This document shows, piece by piece, positions 53,007 through 63,657 of a stretch of 64,000 nt of DNA. Numbering within the stretch: the first letter of the stretch is position 1; the number at the start of each line of letters is the position of its first letter. This stretch comes from Gammaproteobacteria bacterium (lineage in GTDB: Bacteria > Pseudomonadota > Gammaproteobacteria > HK1). Location of the stretch: contig JAJFJT010000025.1 of NCBI GenBank assembly GCA_021773795.1, positions 1-64,000 on the forward strand. The letters are read 5' to 3'. A program made the position numbers and the translations under genes. A model generated the notes under the pieces. The model ran no database searches and was not told the origin of the DNA. It worked only from the letters and a program-made list of their open reading frames with translations.

Positions 53007-55232
53007 CTAATCCACTTCCACCGGGTCGATATCCAGTGACCAGCGTACCCGGCGGGCGCTTTTATGGCGTTGCAGGGTATCGAGCCAGGGGTCGAGTCTC
53101 GTCTGCATGACTTCGCGGCTATCTGCTTGCATTAGCAGGCGGGCACGGTAACGGCCACGGCGTCGTTCCATCACCGCGGGCACCGGGCCGAGTAGCATCA
53201 GTCCCGGGGCAAGTATTTTTTCTGCCAGGCTACGGGCGGCTTCGAGGAAGCCAAAGTTGGCCTTCTGGGTCGGTGCCTCGGCACGCAACAGGGCGAGCCA
53301 GCTATAGGGCGGCAGTGCGGCTTCCTGGCGCTCGCGCAGTGCAGCCTGGGCAAAGTTTTCATAGCCCTTTTCCACCAGGGCGTGCAGCAAACGATGGTCT
53401 GGGTGGTGGGTCTGGATGTAAACCTGTCCTGGGCGTTCGCCGCGCCCGGCACGGCCCGCGACCTGGACGATGAGCTGAGCCAGGCGCTCGCTAGCACGAA
53501 AATCGGTACCAAAGAGGCCGCCATCGGCATCCAAAATCCCCACCAGGGTTACCTTGGGGAAGTGGTGTCCCTTGGCCAGCATCTGGGTGCCCACGAGGAT
53601 GTCGACCTCCCCCGCGTGGATTTGCTCCAGCGCCCCTTCCATTGCCCCCTTGCGGCGGGTGCTGTCACGATCAATACGCAGGATACGCGCCTTGGGGAGG
53701 CGCTCTTGCAGGCTGGTGCTGATGCGCTGGGTGCCTGCTCCCACGGGAATGAAGGCCGCGGCACCGCAGGCGGGACATTTGCTGGGAGGGGCTTGCTCGG
53801 TACCGCAGTGGTGGCAGCGCAGGCGCCCACTTTTTTGATGCAGCACCATGTGGGCGTCACAGCGTGGGCAGTCGCTGATGGCACCACAACTATGGCACAG
53901 ATAGACCGGGGCATAGCCACGGCGGTTGACGAATAGCAGCGCCTGTTCGCCTTTTTCCAGACAGCGCTCCATGGCGCTCAGCAGTGGCGGGGCTAAGGGG
54001 GCATGTGGGGGCTGTTTGCGGAGATCAATGATAGAGATTCCCGGTGGTCGGGCATTGCCTACCCGGGCCGGCAGATGCAGGCGTTCATAGCGCCCAGCTT
54101 CAACGTTGCGCAGGCTTTCCAGTGAGGGGGTGGCGGAGCCGAGCACGATGGGGGCCGCTGCATTGCGGGCGCGGATCACCGCCAGATCGCGCGCCGAATA
54201 ACGTAGGCCGTCCTGCTGCTTGTAGGAGGGATCGTGTTCTTCATCGACAATAAACAGCCCGGGGCGGGCGAGTGGAACGAATATTGCGGAGCGGGTGCCG
54301 ATAACTATAGCGGCCTCACCATCCCGAGCCGCCAGCCAGCCATCGAGACGCTCACGCTGACTCAGTCCCGAGTGCAGAACCGCAAATGGCGCCTGCAGAC
54401 GGCGTTGGTAGCGGCTGATCATCTGCGGGCTGAGGCCAATTTCTGGCACCAGGATCAGGACTTGCTGGCCGGCGGCGATGGTGCGTTCGGCAAGCTCCAG
54501 ATAAACCTCGGTTTTGCCACTGCCGGTAACGCCATCCAATAAATAAGGCTGGAAACAACCGCGCCGTACATCCACGGTTTCAATGGCCAGTTGCTGGGCG
54601 GTGTTGGGCTGCCAGTCACGGGCAGGCTTTTTTGTGACTACCTGAGGGGCATCACAGCTTTCCACCCAGGCCTTTTCTTGTAGTGTTTTTAACACGCAGC
54701 GCCAATCTTTATGGATGCCGCGGAGCGCCACTTCATCGAGCCCATCGGAATGTGACTGCAGGGCCTGCAGAACCGCTTGCTGGCGTGGTGCACGCCCAAG
54801 CGTGGTGGCATCCACTGCCCTGCCCGTTGCGCTTGGCCGCCAATGTAGCGCTGCCTTGCTGCGGGTTGCCGCAGCGCCACGACGCAGCGCCACGGGTAGT
54901 GCGGTAAACAGGGTTTCACCGATGGGATGGTGATAATAGCGGCTGGTCCAGAGCAGGAAGTCGAGGCTTGCCCTGGGCAACAGGGGTTCAGGGTCGAGGA
55001 CTTGGAGGGCGGCTTTGAGGCGATCAGGTGCCAGCTCGCTATGATTTACCTTGGCCAGCAATATACCGATACGGGTGCTACGCCCAAAGGGGATGCGTAG
55101 GCGTACCCCCGGCTGGATGCTGGCGATGGGAACACCAACGGGTGGCCGATAGTCGAAGCTCGTTCGCAGCGGTGAGGGTACGGCGATGCGCAGTATGGTG
55201 GGGCGATCGTTCACCTGGGGGTGTGGTGCCAT
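53007..55232 (-). CDS. priA: Primosomal protein N' (PriA helicase)
   Basis: 3'-5' DNA helicase that reloads the replisome at stalled forks. The 741 residues have the N-terminal DNA-binding part (RIAVPSPLRTSFDYRPP), Walker A GVTGSGKTEVY, FIVDEEHDPSYKQQ, the zinc region with paired cysteines (CHSCGAISDCPRCDAHMVLH, CHHCGTEQAPPSKCPACG) and helicase motifs RIDRDSTRRKG, ILVGTQMLAKGHHFP and QVAGRAGRGERPG. All expected parts are present. Its leader ends about 13 nt before a MITE. Confidence 0.96.
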   Translation of the reverse strand: MAPHPQVNDRPTILRIAVPSPLRTSFDYRPPVGVPIASIQPGVRLRIPFGRSTRIGILLAKVNHSELAPDRLKAALQVLDPEPLLPRASLDFLLWTSRYYHHPIGETLFTALPVALRRGAAATRSKAALHWRPSATGRAVDATTLGRAPRQQAVLQALQSHSDGLDEVALRGIHKDWRCVLKTLQEKAWVESCDAPQVVTKKPARDWQPNTAQQLAIETVDVRRGCFQPYLLDGVTGSGKTEVYLELAERTIAAGQQVLILVPEIGLSPQMISRYQRRLQAPFAVLHSGLSQRERLDGWLAARDGEAAIVIGTRSAIFVPLARPGLFIVDEEHDPSYKQQDGLRYSARDLAVIRARNAAAPIVLGSATPSLESLRNVEAGRYERLHLPARVGNARPPGISIIDLRKQPPHAPLAPPLLSAMERCLEKGEQALLFVNRRGYAPVYLCHSCGAISDCPRCDAHMVLHQKSGRLRCHHCGTEQAPPSKCPACGAAAFIPVGAGTQRISTSLQERLPKARILRIDRDSTRRKGAMEGALEQIHAGEVDILVGTQMLAKGHHFPKVTLVGILDADGGLFGTDFRASERLAQLIVQVAGRAGRGERPGQVYIQTHHPDHRLLHALVEKGYENFAQAALRERQEAALPPYSWLALLRAEAPTQKANFGFLEAARSLAEKILAPGLMLLGPVPAVMERRRGRYRARLLMQADSREVMQTRLDPWLDTLQRHKSARRVRWSLDIDPVEVD

Positions 55233-55248
55233 CCCTTCGGAGTCCTAA

Positions 55249-55407
55249 GGAAGCCCTGATCTATTCGTGGACTCGTATCTTGTGCCCAAACTATACATCT
55301 TTATCGTTGCTGCTCTTCGCAATAGCCAGCTATTACGTGCGATCAGCGCCTCAAAGCTGAACATTTTGAATCGCAATCTACTTTGCCCAGAATAAATCAG
55401 AGCCTCC
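55249..55407. mobile_element. IS5-like MITE, copy between priA and mrcA
   Basis: A 159-bp element with ends GGAAGCCCTGATCTATTC and GAATAAATCAGAGCCTCC. It has perfect CTAA flanks (55245-55248 and 55408-55411), the clearest target duplication in the window. The right CTAA contains the complement of the mrcA stop codon (TTAG on the minus strand). It is in the same orientation as the 25761 copy. Confidence 0.88.
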
Positions 55408-57810
55408 CTAAAACAGTCGTTCCGTGACCCTGGGTGGTGGTGCTTCACCACTGCCAGCGATTGGGGCGCTGCGGCCAGTGAGTTTGCGTGGTAGATATTT
55501 TGGCCGGAAGGTCTCGAATACCGCGCCAGGATGTCCGGCCGGGACGCGCAAGCCAGTGCCAGGATCAATGCGCACGGTGACCAGATCTTCCGGCTGCTCC
55601 ATCGTTTCCTCCGGGACATCCTTCAGCGCCTGTTTCATAAAATCGATCCAGATCGGGAGTGCGGCCCGCCCACCGGTTTCCCGACGGCCTAAAGGCTCTA
55701 ATTGATCAAAGCCTACCCAGGCGGTAGCCACCAGACGGTGGTTAAAGCCTGAGAACCACGCATCACGCTGGTCATTAGTGGTGCCGGTCTTGCCGGCGAG
55801 ATCCTTGCGTCCCAGTACTCTGGCCCGGCGCCCGGTGCCACGTTGGATGACATCGTTGAGCATGGATTGTATAAGCCAGGCATTGGTCGGGCTAATCACG
55901 CGTCTGGCCACTATAAAGGGCACTTCATATTGATCTACCGTAGGTGAACCGCTGGGTAGGGGCTCACCAGAGGCGGGAATTTTCTCGGTACAGATGGCAC
56001 ATACCCGGAGCGGATTGGTGCGATATACGAGTTGCTGATTTTGGCCGATGACGCGTTCGATGAACCAGGGTTTTATACGATAGCCGCCGTTGGCTAGTAC
56101 ACCGTAAGCGGTGGCCAGTTCCAGTGGGCTGATGGCACCGCTGCCGAGAGCGAGGGACAGGTCGCGGGGCAGCGAGGTGATGTCGAAGCCAAAACGTTTG
56201 GCATGGCGTAGCGCAAAAGGGATGCCGATGGCACGCAACAAGCGGATAGAGACCAGGTTGCGGGATTTAGTCAGCGCCCAGCGCAGCCGGGTGGGGCCAA
56301 AGAATTTCCCGCTGTAGTTTTCCGGGCGCCAGGCGGCTTCCAGGCCAGGGTCATCGAATACCACCGGAGCATCGTTGATCAGGCTGGCAGCGGTGTAGCC
56401 TTTTTCCAGCGCCGCTGAGTAGATAAAGGGTTTGAAATTAGAGCCTGGTTGACGCTTGGCCTGGGTTGCACGATTAAATTTGCTGCGATGGAAATTGTAG
56501 CCCCCGGCAATGGCGGCGATGGCTCCATCCTGTGGATTGATGGCGACCAGTGCCCCCTCAATTTTTGGTAGCTGGGCAAGCTCCCAGCCCTGATTACCCC
56601 GTCGCACCCGAATGCGATCGCCCAGTTTCAGGATATCGGCAGTGGTTTTGGGAACAGGGCCACGGCGATTTTCATCTATATAGGGTCGTGCCCAGACCAT
56701 ACCTTCCCAGGTCAGGGTGGCTTCCCCGTGATCCTTTACCACGACGATGGCTTCTTGCTCCTCCAGTTGCCTGATGACCGCTGGGTAAAGTGCGCCAATC
56801 GTTGCGATGCCCGTCAGTGTGCGGCTCTCCGGCAATTGGTTTTGTGCCTCTGGTCCGCGATAGCCGTGGCGGCGATCGTAGGCGCTTAGACCCGCACGCA
56901 GAGCCAGTCGGGCGCTTTGCTGTAAGGCACTTTCCACCGTGGTGTAGACCTGATAGCCACCGGTGTAGGCCTCTGGCCCCAGTTGTTCCTCCATATAGGC
57001 GCGGACCATCTCGGCTAGATAGGCGGCATCGGTTTCCACCGTAGGGCCATGGTAACGGGCGCTAACGATAGCGGTATTTGCTTGCTCAAAGTCATCTCGG
57101 GAAATGAATCCCAGGGCGTGCATGCGCCCCAACACATAGCTTCGGCGCTGCACCGCACGTATCGGGTTGGCCAAGGGGTTAAAGCGTGATGGGGCCTTGG
57201 GCAGACCTGCGATCATCGCCATTTGAGCCAAGTTTAGGTGGGCAACCGGTTTGCCGTAATAGACTTGGGCTGCGGCACCAATGCCGTAAGCGCGATTGCC
57301 GAGAAATATTTTATTCAGATAGAGTTCCAGGATTTGAGCCTTGCTGAGCTCCTGCTCGATTTTCAGGGCCAGCAGGATTTCGTTGAGCTTGCGCAGATAG
57401 GTTTTTTCCTTGCTAAGAAAGAAGTTTCGCGCCACCTGCATGGTAATGGTGCTGCCCCCCGGGCCCTTGCGCCCGGTGCGCACGATATGGACGAGCGCAC
57501 GCACGATCCCCTCCCAGTCCACCCCGGGGTGGTGATAGAAATTTGCATCCTCGGCGGCGAGAAAAGCCTTGGTCAAAATATCCGGCACTTCTACAAGTTG
57601 TAGTGGGGAGCGTCTTTTTTCGCCAAATTCAGCCAGTAACTTGCCATCGCGGGTATAAACTTTGAGGGGTACTTGAAGGCGTATATCTTTGAGCACTTCC
57701 GCAGAAGGGAGTTGTGGAACCAGGTAATAATAGATCGCAGTAGCACCGGCCGCGGTTAGCAGTAGCGCCACGAGTAGTAACCGGGAGAGCAAGCGGCGTA
57801 GCCGGATCAT
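55408..57810 (-). CDS. mrcA: Penicillin-binding protein 1A
   Basis: Bifunctional peptidoglycan glycosyltransferase/transpeptidase at the inner membrane. The 800-residue protein has one N-terminal membrane helix (MIRLRRLLSRLLLVALLLTA), the glycosyltransferase domain (AAEDANFYHHPGVDWEGI, GGSTITMQVARNFFL, NKIFLGNRAYGIGAAAQVY), an OB-like insert, and the transpeptidase with Ser in SNFKPFIYSAAL, SRN and KTGTTNDQRDAWF. The start is ATG 57810; an in-frame codon at 57876 adds 22 non-conserved residues. The stop is in the MITE target site. It is divergent from pilM, a conserved arrangement. Confidence 0.95.
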   Translation of the reverse strand: MIRLRRLLSRLLLVALLLTAAGATAIYYYLVPQLPSAEVLKDIRLQVPLKVYTRDGKLLAEFGEKRRSPLQLVEVPDILTKAFLAAEDANFYHHPGVDWEGIVRALVHIVRTGRKGPGGSTITMQVARNFFLSKEKTYLRKLNEILLALKIEQELSKAQILELYLNKIFLGNRAYGIGAAAQVYYGKPVAHLNLAQMAMIAGLPKAPSRFNPLANPIRAVQRRSYVLGRMHALGFISRDDFEQANTAIVSARYHGPTVETDAAYLAEMVRAYMEEQLGPEAYTGGYQVYTTVESALQQSARLALRAGLSAYDRRHGYRGPEAQNQLPESRTLTGIATIGALYPAVIRQLEEQEAIVVVKDHGEATLTWEGMVWARPYIDENRRGPVPKTTADILKLGDRIRVRRGNQGWELAQLPKIEGALVAINPQDGAIAAIAGGYNFHRSKFNRATQAKRQPGSNFKPFIYSAALEKGYTAASLINDAPVVFDDPGLEAAWRPENYSGKFFGPTRLRWALTKSRNLVSIRLLRAIGIPFALRHAKRFGFDITSLPRDLSLALGSGAISPLELATAYGVLANGGYRIKPWFIERVIGQNQQLVYRTNPLRVCAICTEKIPASGEPLPSGSPTVDQYEVPFIVARRVISPTNAWLIQSMLNDVIQRGTGRRARVLGRKDLAGKTGTTNDQRDAWFSGFNHRLVATAWVGFDQLEPLGRRETGGRAALPIWIDFMKQALKDVPEETMEQPEDLVTVRIDPGTGLRVPAGHPGAVFETFRPKYLPRKLTGRSAPIAGSGEAPPPRVTERLF

Positions 57811-57985
57811 GGCGTTTTGGGATGGCCTGTGAGGATGGTTTATGTGTTGGGGTGAGGCGGCTAACCGCAGGCACACCGGTAGCTGCTAAGTATAAGCGGA
57901 TGGAAACGGCTATTGGATAGCTATTTGTACAAGCATAAGGGCTTGATCTATAGTTAGCTCTAGTATTTAATGTTTCAAAGCATAA

Positions 57986-59082
<1,097 letters not shown>

Positions 59083-59083
<1 letters not shown>

Positions 59084-59670
59084 TGCCGCATATAAATCTA
59101 TTGCCCTGGCGCGAGGAGCTGCGCAAACGACGTCAGCAGGAATTTTCCATTCTGGCCGGTGTTGCAGTTGTGCTGATGCTGGGTGTCATTGCCATCGTAC
59201 ACGTGCAGTTCAACGGCATGTTGGACTACCAGCAACAGCGAAATGCATTTCTTGAGCAACACATTGCCCAGCTGAATAAGAAAATCCTGGAGATAAAAAA
59301 TCTCGATGGAGAGAAAAGCCGTCTGCTGGCGCGCATGGAAATTATTCAGGAGTTGCAGGCCAGTCGTCCCGAGGTGGTTCATCTTTTCGATGAGATGGTC
59401 ACGACCCTGCCCGACGGAACCTACTATACCAAGCTGTCCCAGAAGGCCAACAAGCTCAGCCTGGACGGGGTTGCACAGTCCAATGCACGTGTCTCTTCGT
59501 TGATGCGCACCCTTGAGGGTTCCGACTGGCTGAAAAATTCCGAACTGGTAGAGATTACGGCGGATTCTAAAAATAGCGGCGCTAGCGGCGGCCTGCGGAT
59601 GAGTAATTTCAAGTTGCGCATCCAGCAGAGTAAGCCGGGTACACCGAATGAAGGGGGGGAATCGGGATGA
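59083..59670 (+). CDS. pilN: Type IV pilus assembly protein PilN
   Basis: Bitopic inner-membrane protein of the alignment complex. The 195 residues begin MPHINLLPWREELRKRRQQEF, whose INLLPWR motif docks into PilM, followed by one membrane helix (about 23-42) and a periplasmic coiled coil and ferredoxin-like part. The start shares the A of the pilM stop (TAATG). Confidence 0.95.
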
Positions 59671-60272
59671 ATCTCTCTGAGCTCCAAAATCTGGACCCCA
59701 GCAATATTGGTAGCTGGCCCAAGCCAATCAAAATGCTGGTTATTTTGTTGTTATCAGCGGCGGTATTATTTGGCGGCTTTTGGTTTGACACCAAAGAGCA
59801 GATGGCGCTGCTGGAAAACGCCGAGGAAAAGGAAGTTGAGCTAAAAAATATTTTTGAGAGCAAGCAGCGCCGGGCGGCGAGCTTGGGCCCTTTGAAGCGC
59901 CAATTAGCAGAAATGAAGCAATCTTTTGGCGCCATGTTGCGGCTGTTGCCTAACCGGACCGAAATTGAGGGTCTGTTGGTGGATATATCTCAATCGGGGT
60001 TGGCCAGTGGTTTGGAGTTTGAACTATTCAAACCGAGTGCTGAGGTTCCCGCGGAGTTCTATGCAATCCAGCCCATCCAGATTCGGGTTACCGGCACTTA
60101 TCACGAGTTTGGTGAATTCATCAGCGCGGTTGCGGCCTTGCCAAGAATTGTAACCCAGCACGAGATCACCATCGTGCCGGTAGGTGAACAGAAGGCAGGC
60201 AGCGAGCTGCGCATGAATCTGATAGCCAAAACTTACCGATATCTTGAAGAAGATGAGTTGCAGGCGAAATAG
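59667..60272 (+). CDS. pilO: Type IV pilus assembly protein PilO
   Basis: Partner of PilN in the periplasmic alignment complex. The 201 residues have a membrane helix (about 27-45, KMLVILLLSAAVLFGGFWF), a coiled coil and a ferredoxin-like domain with LPNRTEIEGLLVDISQSGLASGLEFELFKP. It overlaps pilN by 4 nt (ATGA). Confidence 0.95.
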   Translation: MNLSELQNLDPSNIGSWPKPIKMLVILLLSAAVLFGGFWFDTKEQMALLENAEEKEVELKNIFESKQRRAASLGPLKRQLAEMKQSFGAMLRLLPNRTEIEGLLVDISQSGLASGLEFELFKPSAEVPAEFYAIQPIQIRVTGTYHEFGEFISAVAALPRIVTQHEITIVPVGEQKAGSELRMNLIAKTYRYLEEDELQAK

Positions 60273-60281
60273 TTGGGAGAT

Positions 60282-60848
60282 ATGCAAGCTATGGTTCACC
60301 TGAACAACTTTCCAAAGACACTGTGGTGTGGTGCCAAAGTAGTCGCTTTGACTCTGCTGAGTTTGTCGCTGGTTGCCTGCGAGAACAAAGGTATGAGCGA
60401 CCTTGAGGGCTATGCGCAGCAGATTCTGGCGCGCAAGAGCCGGAAAATTGCGCCCTTGCCGGAAATTAAGCCCTATGAGGTTTATGCCTATCGGTCCGGT
60501 GACGCCAAGGACCCATTTCAGCCCTTTTTCACGCAGGAGCCGGAGCAGCTGCAGCAGGCAAAAAGTGGTGGGCTCCAGCCAGACTTTAATCGAAACCGTG
60601 AGGAGCTTGAGTTATTTCCACTGGATTCTCTGCGCATGGTGGGAACCATTGAGCAGGGTGGGGAAAGTTGGGGCATCATTCAGTCCAGTGACAGTAGCGT
60701 ACACCGGGTGCAGATAGACAACTATATGGGCCGGAATCACGGAAAAATCATCAATATCCAGGAAGACAGTATCGAGCTGGTTGAAATTGCACCCGATGGC
60801 CTTGGTGGCTGGGTGGAACGCTCGGCATCGCTGGCTCTGGTCGAATAG
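60282..60848 (+). CDS. pilP: Type IV pilus assembly lipoprotein PilP
   Basis: Inner-membrane lipoprotein that links PilNO to the secretin PilQ. The 188-residue protein has a lipobox SLVAC about 30 residues in (LTLLSLSLVACENKG) and a C-terminal HR-type domain (LDSLRMVGTIEQGGESWGII). The start is ATG 60282, supported by GGGAG just upstream; ATG 60291 is also possible and gives a shorter leader. It is 9 nt after pilO. Confidence 0.93.
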   Translation: MQAMVHLNNFPKTLWCGAKVVALTLLSLSLVACENKGMSDLEGYAQQILARKSRKIAPLPEIKPYEVYAYRSGDAKDPFQPFFTQEPEQLQQAKSGGLQPDFNRNREELELFPLDSLRMVGTIEQGGESWGIIQSSDSSVHRVQIDNYMGRNHGKIINIQEDSIELVEIAPDGLGGWVERSASLALVE

Positions 60849-60866
60849 CGAGATGGGGATAGCACC

Positions 60867-62996
60867 ATGATAATGCAGTGCAAATTCTATAGATTCAGGG
60901 GAACTCGGGTGCCAGGGACCCAGCGTTTGGTCGGGCTGCTATTGGCCATGCTCATCGTCGGTGCCGGGCTAATGCCCAGTCCGCCACTGCTGGCGGCAAG
61001 CAAAGGGGTGAGCTTGGATGAGATCAGCTTCTCCACGCTTCCTGGTGACCGGGTTGAGGTCAAGCTGACCCTCTCCGAGAAGGCGGCCGAGCCGCTTCAT
61101 TTTGCGATCGATAATCCAGCACGTATTGCCGTGGACTTACCGGGGATTGGGCTTAACCTGCCACACAAAACCCAGGCCATTGGTGTCGGTATGGCACGCA
61201 GTGTCGTCGCCGTAGAGGCGGGTGGTCGTACCCGTGTGGTGCTGAATCTGGTCAAGCTGGTGCCCTATGGTTTGCGTGTGGAGGGGAATGCGGTCTATCT
61301 GACTCTGGAAAGTGCCGGCGCTGCTGGGAGTATTGCTTTTTCACCTGGAGCGGATACGAAGAAAGATCGACGGGTTGATAATGTGGATTTCAGGCGTGGC
61401 GAGAATGGAGAGGCGCGTATCATCATCACGCTTTCTGATGCCGATACGGTTGTCGATACACGTCAGGAAGGCGGGAAAATTCTGGTGGATATTTTTTCCA
61501 GCAGCCTGTCCGAAGAACTGCAGCGGCGTCTGGACGTGGTCGATTTCGCAACCCCTGTCACCATTGTAGATACCCACGCTCGTGGTAATGATGTGCGCAT
61601 GGTGCTGGAAACCAAGGGCAATTTTGAGCACGTCGCTTATCAGTCCGATAATCTTTTTACCCTGGATGTTAAGAGGGTCCGTAAAGAGGACGCAGAAAGG
61701 GCAAATAAAAAGAAATTTGGCTATACCGGTGAGCGCCTATCATTAAGTTTTCAAAATATCGAGGTGCGTGCGGTACTGCAGCTGATTGCTGATTTCACCG
61801 GGCTCAATTTGGTGGCTAGTGACACGGTCAGTGGCAGTCTCACACTACGCCTGAAAAATGTTCCCTGGGATCAGGCCTTGGATATCATTCTTCGCAGCAA
61901 GGGGCTGGCCATGCGCCAGGCGGGTAATGTCGTTATGGTGGCGCCTAGCGAAGAGATCGCCGCACGTGAAAAGCTGGAGTTGGAGGCGCAGCAGCAAATT
62001 ACCGAGTTAGCGCCGCTGCAGACAGAATTTGTCCAAGTCAATTATGCCAAGGCCTCGGATCTTGCTGATTTGCTCAAGGCGAAGGAAAACTCGCTGATGT
62101 CCGAGCGCGGTAACGTCAGTGTGGACGAGCGTACCAATACCCTGCTGGTGCGTGACACTGCTGAGAATCTCAACAGTATCCGTGGTCTGGTGCTGGAACT
62201 CGACGTGCCGGTAAGACAGGTTCTTATCGAGTCACGTATTGTCATTGCAGATGACAATTTCAGTAAGGATTTGGGGGTTAAATTCGGTTTCTCCAGGGGA
62301 ACTTCCTTCGATAACAAATCCCGTACTTTGATTTTAGGCGGCAAATTGCCGGGTGATACCGCCTTTGGTGATCCAGCAGTGACCACGGCGTTTTCCACTG
62401 ACAGCAACGAAAATTTACTCGTTGATCTGCCTATCGGAAATCCTGCCGGTGCGCTTGGTTTTGCCATTGGCAAGTTGGGCAGCAGTCTATTGCAACTGGA
62501 GTTGCAGGCAATGCAGGCGGATGGACGAGGTGAGGTGCTTTCCAACCCGCGGGTAATCACCTCTAATCAGAAAGAAGCGATAATTGAGCAGGGCACGGAA
62601 ATACCCTTTCAGGAAGCGACCTCCAGTGGTGCTACCTCTACCTCCTTCAAGAAGGCGGTGTTAAGCCTCAAGGTCACGCCACAAATTACTCCGGATGACC
62701 GGGTTATCATGGATCTTGCGGTCAATCAGGACACCGTTGGCCAGATCTTTTCCGGCGTACCCAGCATCAATACCCGGGAACTCAAAACCCAGGTTCTGGT
62801 TGATAACGGGGATACCGTGGTACTTGGTGGCGTTTATGAGCAGGTGACGCGAGACGATAGCCAGCGCGTTCCTTTCTTTGGTGATCTTCCCTATGTAGGC
62901 TTCCTCTTTCGCACCACCACGAAGCGGGATAACAAGAGCGAGTTGTTGATATTTGTTACCCCGAAAATCCTCAAGGAAACCCTCAGCGTCCGCTAA
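60867..62996 (+). CDS. pilQ: Type IV pilus secretin PilQ
   Basis: Outer-membrane secretin through which the pilus passes. The 709-residue protein has a signal peptide, two AMIN domains (about 45-140 and 165-270: FSTLPGDRVEVKLTLSEKA, VDNVDFRRGENGEARIIITL) that bind peptidoglycan, N0/N1 domains (LSLSFQNIEVRAVLQLIADFTGLN) and the secretin core (RQVLIESRIVIADD, DGRGEVLSNPRVITSNQKEA, VPFFGDLPYVGFLFR). It is the last gene of the pilus operon. Confidence 0.96.
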   Translation: MIMQCKFYRFRGTRVPGTQRLVGLLLAMLIVGAGLMPSPPLLAASKGVSLDEISFSTLPGDRVEVKLTLSEKAAEPLHFAIDNPARIAVDLPGIGLNLPHKTQAIGVGMARSVVAVEAGGRTRVVLNLVKLVPYGLRVEGNAVYLTLESAGAAGSIAFSPGADTKKDRRVDNVDFRRGENGEARIIITLSDADTVVDTRQEGGKILVDIFSSSLSEELQRRLDVVDFATPVTIVDTHARGNDVRMVLETKGNFEHVAYQSDNLFTLDVKRVRKEDAERANKKKFGYTGERLSLSFQNIEVRAVLQLIADFTGLNLVASDTVSGSLTLRLKNVPWDQALDIILRSKGLAMRQAGNVVMVAPSEEIAAREKLELEAQQQITELAPLQTEFVQVNYAKASDLADLLKAKENSLMSERGNVSVDERTNTLLVRDTAENLNSIRGLVLELDVPVRQVLIESRIVIADDNFSKDLGVKFGFSRGTSFDNKSRTLILGGKLPGDTAFGDPAVTTAFSTDSNENLLVDLPIGNPAGALGFAIGKLGSSLLQLELQAMQADGRGEVLSNPRVITSNQKEAIIEQGTEIPFQEATSSGATSTSFKKAVLSLKVTPQITPDDRVIMDLAVNQDTVGQIFSGVPSINTRELKTQVLVDNGDTVVLGGVYEQVTRDDSQRVPFFGDLPYVGFLFRTTTKRDNKSELLIFVTPKILKETLSVR

Positions 62997-63042
62997 GCTC
63001 CGCGTTGTCCGAGACGCGGTTGCAGTCATTAAGGCCGGCTAA

Positions 63043-63061
63043 CCGGGAGCAGTGCTCCCGG
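63043..63061 (+). terminator. Hairpin after pilQ
   Basis: CCGGGAGC-AGT-GCTCCCGG is a perfect 8-bp stem, 47 nt after the pilQ stop. It is followed by ACTTTGCTT rather than a clean T run, so it may be an attenuator rather than a full terminator before aroK. Confidence 0.4.
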
Positions 63062-63138
63062 ACTTTGCTTCGTCCTGGCACCCCTCTGTGCCTGACAGCA
63101 TTTTTGGTTGGAAGCATTGAGATGCCACGGTTCCACCT

Positions 63139-63657
63139 ATGAATATCCCGGAAAATATCTATCTCGTGGGCTCCATGGGCGCGGGCAAGACTACCGTTGG
63201 TAAGCAGCTCGCGCTCAGCCTCGGAAAGCGCTTTCTCGACAGTGACAAGGAGATCGAGGGGCGTACCGGCGTTGATATTCCGTTGATCTTTGAGCTGGAG
63301 GGCGAGACAGGATTTCGTAAACGCGAACGGCGCATGATCGAAGAGCTGACTGCACAAAAGGAGCTTGTGCTCGCCACTGGCGGCGGAGCGGTACTGGATG
63401 AAGGCAACCGTTCCCATCTCGTTGGCCGTGGTTTTGTAATCTATCTCTGCGCACCCATAGAACTGCTCGTGGAGCGCACCGCACGGTCTAGAAATCGCCC
63501 CCTGTTGGCCACCACTGACCGGCGGGCGCGGCTACAGGAAATTCTTGAAGTTCGCGATCCTCTGTATCGGCAGGTGGCGGATCTGACGGTGGAGAGCAAC
63601 CATCGCAGTGCGCGCTGGATGGTGCGCCATATCCTGGATGCCCTGGAAGCGTTATGA
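63139..63657 (+). CDS. aroK: Shikimate kinase
   Basis: Phosphorylates shikimate in aromatic amino acid synthesis. The 172 residues have Walker A GSMGAGKTTVGKQLA, FLDSDKEIEGRTGVDIP with the substrate Asp, FRKRERRMI and LATGGGAVLD. pilQ-aroK-aroB is a conserved order in gammaproteobacteria. It overlaps aroB by 4 nt (ATGA). Confidence 0.96.
   Translation: MNIPENIYLVGSMGAGKTTVGKQLALSLGKRFLDSDKEIEGRTGVDIPLIFELEGETGFRKRERRMIEELTAQKELVLATGGGAVLDEGNRSHLVGRGFVIYLCAPIELLVERTARSRNRPLLATTDRRARLQEILEVRDPLYRQVADLTVESNHRSARWMVRHILDALEAL

Noticed and set aside
53273-53936. Long plus-strand open frames within priA
   Set aside because: They are antisense to a full PriA protein with all motifs and have no family features of their own.
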